Assembly: GCF_002007105.1 (NCBI RefSeq)
Contig: NZ_MVBC01000008.1
Coordinates: 1-64,000, forward strand
Origin: Hymenobacter sp. CRA2
GTDB lineage: Bacteria > Bacteroidota > Bacteroidia > Cytophagales > Hymenobacteraceae
Direction: 5' to 3'
Length of the DNA: 64,000 bases
The notes below the pieces were generated by a model. That model was not told the DNA's origin. It saw only the letters and a program-made list of their open reading frames with translations, and did not search any database. Shown here piece by piece: positions 62,627-64,000 of this stretch. A program made the translations under genes and the position numbers. Position 1 is the first letter of the stretch, and the number at the start of each line of letters is the position of its first letter.

Positions 62627-64000
62627 TTACTTGCGGCTACTGGATAGATTATAGCTGAGGCCCACAAACCACGAAGCCGCGTTGACTACCCGCGTCGGTA
62701 CTTGCGAGGTGCCCGGGTCTTTGATGGCGTTTTCGTGGCCCTCGGCGTAGCCTCTGGCCAGCCGCGTCACGCGGCCGGTCGCTACGCCGCCCGAAAGCGC
62801 TACGCGTTGGCTATTGCCAAACAAGACGGAGGGACCGAACAGGAGCCGCGGTCCGTCGTTCTGCACGCCTATGCCCAGGGCTGTACCCAGGCCAATAAAA
62901 GGGCTGAGGCGGTATTCGAAGTGAATGAAGGCACTGGCGCCAACGCTGCTAAACCATTCGTCGTCGTTGTCGCGCTCAATGCGTTTGCGCGGCGAGTACA
63001 CTTTGCGCGTCGTCGTATCCGCCGCTGTGCCCTGCGTACGGCCGGTAAGCAAAGAGTCGCTCAAGAAAGAAAAGCGGTGGTCAACCAACCCGCTGTAGTA
63101 CGGCCCGATGGAACCGGTAATCCGGAAGCGGGGCAGCAGCAGAATGGTAAACTTCTGCGCCGCTAGAGGGGTGAGGGTCACGCCGCTGGGCGACTGATAC
63201 TCAGACCTGATTTTATAGGTGATGGTTACATCGGCTTCGTCCTTATCATCCGGCAGCAGCAGGACGGTAGGCACTCGGGGCCGGGTAGCGGTGCGCAGCT
63301 GTACCAGGGCATCGCCCAGCGTCGCCAGCCGCTTCTGCTCATCCGTAGCTGTCGTGTAGGGCTTTAGGTAATCCAGTATTGGCGTTAGGCGGGTTTTTAC
63401 CGACTGGGCTTCTTCTACGGCTTGCTTCGGTTTTCCTTTAGCAATAGCTGCGTCGGCTTCTTTAAGTAGGGTACTTGCTTGTTGCTGAAGGGTTTGTGGC
63501 TTTTCGGTGAACTGCCGGGCTGAAACGAAGCTCACCCCAAAGACCTTCTCAACCAGCTTGGTACGGGTTTCCAGATCCTCCTGTACCGAAGGCCAATAAT
63601 CGGCCCGGTAAGTATGCTCCAGCTCTGCCACCAGTTCTTTGAAGTCCGCTATTGCTACCTCTAGTTTTTGTTCCCGGACTGTTAAGGACTCTGAAGGAAG
63701 TATACCGTGCGCTGCTTTATCATTCTTAGCTGAATCCGTCTTAGCACCAGATGAAGAAGCGAATTCTTTGTCCTGGGCGTATTCACGCACAAAGCCCTGG
63801 CTTTCCACCGTGGGAGCGTATTTCAACCAGTTCAGCTGCTGAAACGGAAACTTGACCACTGCGCCCGGTTTCAGATACCGCGGGAAGTCGCTGTTGCTGC
63901 TGATGGTGTATTCCTGGCGCCGTACCCGGTGCTGGGTAGTGACGGGTTGTTCGGTCAAGCCTGCGCCTGACAGCACGTGCTTGGTGTACTCGCTGGCCAG
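62627..64000 (-). CDS. Hypothetical protein with helical middle and beta-barrel-like C-terminus (5' end beyond the window)
   Basis: The reading frame is open to the window edge, so the N-terminus is missing; a GTG at 63976 is possible but codons before it continue in frame (LASEYTKH...). Visible parts, numbered from that GTG: a helical middle with coiled-coil-like repeats (residues about 105-215: QKLEVAIADFKELVAELEHTY; LLKEADAAIAKGKPKQAVEEA), then beta strands and a C-terminal section that looks like an outer-membrane barrel (FIHFEYRLSPFIGLGTALGIG; LFGPSVLFGNSQRVALSGGV; WFVGLSYNLSS). I do not recognise a family. It lies 52 bases upstream of the metzincin gene on the same strand and may be co-transcribed with it. 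Confidence 0.7.
   Translation of the reverse strand: MASEYTKHVLSGAGLTEQPVTTQHRVRRQEYTISSNSDFPRYLKPGAVVKFPFQQLNWLKYAPTVESQGFVREYAQDKEFASSSGAKTDSAKNDKAAHGILPSESLTVREQKLEVAIADFKELVAELEHTYRADYWPSVQEDLETRTKLVEKVFGVSFVSARQFTEKPQTLQQQASTLLKEADAAIAKGKPKQAVEEAQSVKTRLTPILDYLKPYTTATDEQKRLATLGDALVQLRTATRPRVPTVLLLPDDKDEADVTITYKIRSEYQSPSGVTLTPLAAQKFTILLLPRFRITGSIGPYYSGLVDHRFSFLSDSLLTGRTQGTAADTTTRKVYSPRKRIERDNDDEWFSSVGASAFIHFEYRLSPFIGLGTALGIGVQNDGPRLLFGPSVLFGNSQRVALSGGVATGRVTRLARGYAEGHENAIKDPGTSQVPTRVVNAASWFVGLSYNLSSSRK

Overview
The window looks like chromosomal DNA of a high-GC member of the Bacteroidota, most probably a Hymenobacter-like organism of the Cytophagales. The evidence is a secreted protein with a type IX secretion C-terminal domain, a TamB gene followed by a lipoprotein-type TamA homologue (TamL), promoters of the Bacteroidota TAnnTTTG type, few recognisable Shine-Dalgarno sequences, a lycopene cyclase of a pigmented organism, and GC-rich genes throughout. 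The genus assignment is inference. No rRNA, tRNA, CRISPR array, transposase or replication origin was seen.

Layout. 0-4 kb: a thioredoxin-reductase-like flavoprotein and a CBM20-bearing 4-alpha-glucanotransferase. 4.3-12 kb: tamB-tamL, an envelope assembly pair. 12-16 kb: a cell-wall amidase, a lipoprotein, a TonB-domain protein and a TPR protein. 16-21 kb: metF and metH on the minus strand, with a clear SAM-I riboswitch ahead of metH whose expression platform can be read by eye. 21-31 kb: a PA14-OmpA protein, an Old Yellow Enzyme homologue, a short-chain dehydrogenase, a gluconate-dehydrogenase-subunit-3/GMC oxidoreductase pair, a family 1 glycosidase and a T9SS-secreted adhesin-like protein. 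31.5-34.2 kb: divergent catalase and OxyR. 34-46 kb: mixed housekeeping genes (SDR, Crp-family regulator, hydrolase, aquaporin, SRAP, IspD, QueA, a MacB-like permease, a LOG-family protein) among several small secreted or membrane proteins. 46-53.5 kb: hydrolase, lycopene cyclase, DUF559 nuclease, orphan ABC ATPase, DUF2795, DUF349 and EttA.

53.6-57.0 kb is a compact accessory island, AT-richer in its first four genes. Three overlapping genes form an apparent toxin-antitoxin-SecB-like-chaperone (TAC) operon. Two overlapping HNH nuclease genes follow. One carries an N-terminal PUA/EVE-like domain and the other an N-terminal region resembling the sulfur-binding domain of ScoMcrA-type enzymes. 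This reads as a phage-defence cassette combining abortive infection with modification-dependent restriction, and it is the best candidate for an undescribed system here.

57.2-64 kb is a run of minus-strand genes for three different zinc-peptidase-like proteins without visible signal peptides, a two-helix holin-like membrane protein, a small Cys-flanked hydrophobic protein, an unknown soluble protein, and a beta-barrel-like protein cut off by the window edge. The functional link among these is inferred.

Many intergenic gaps carry long inverted repeats from at least five sequence families (near 12.0/25.6, 16.95, 27.4/43.95, 46.0/48.2/48.7/51.7 and 51.6/58.1/59.9 kb). One copy appears to supply the C-terminus of the DUF559 protein.
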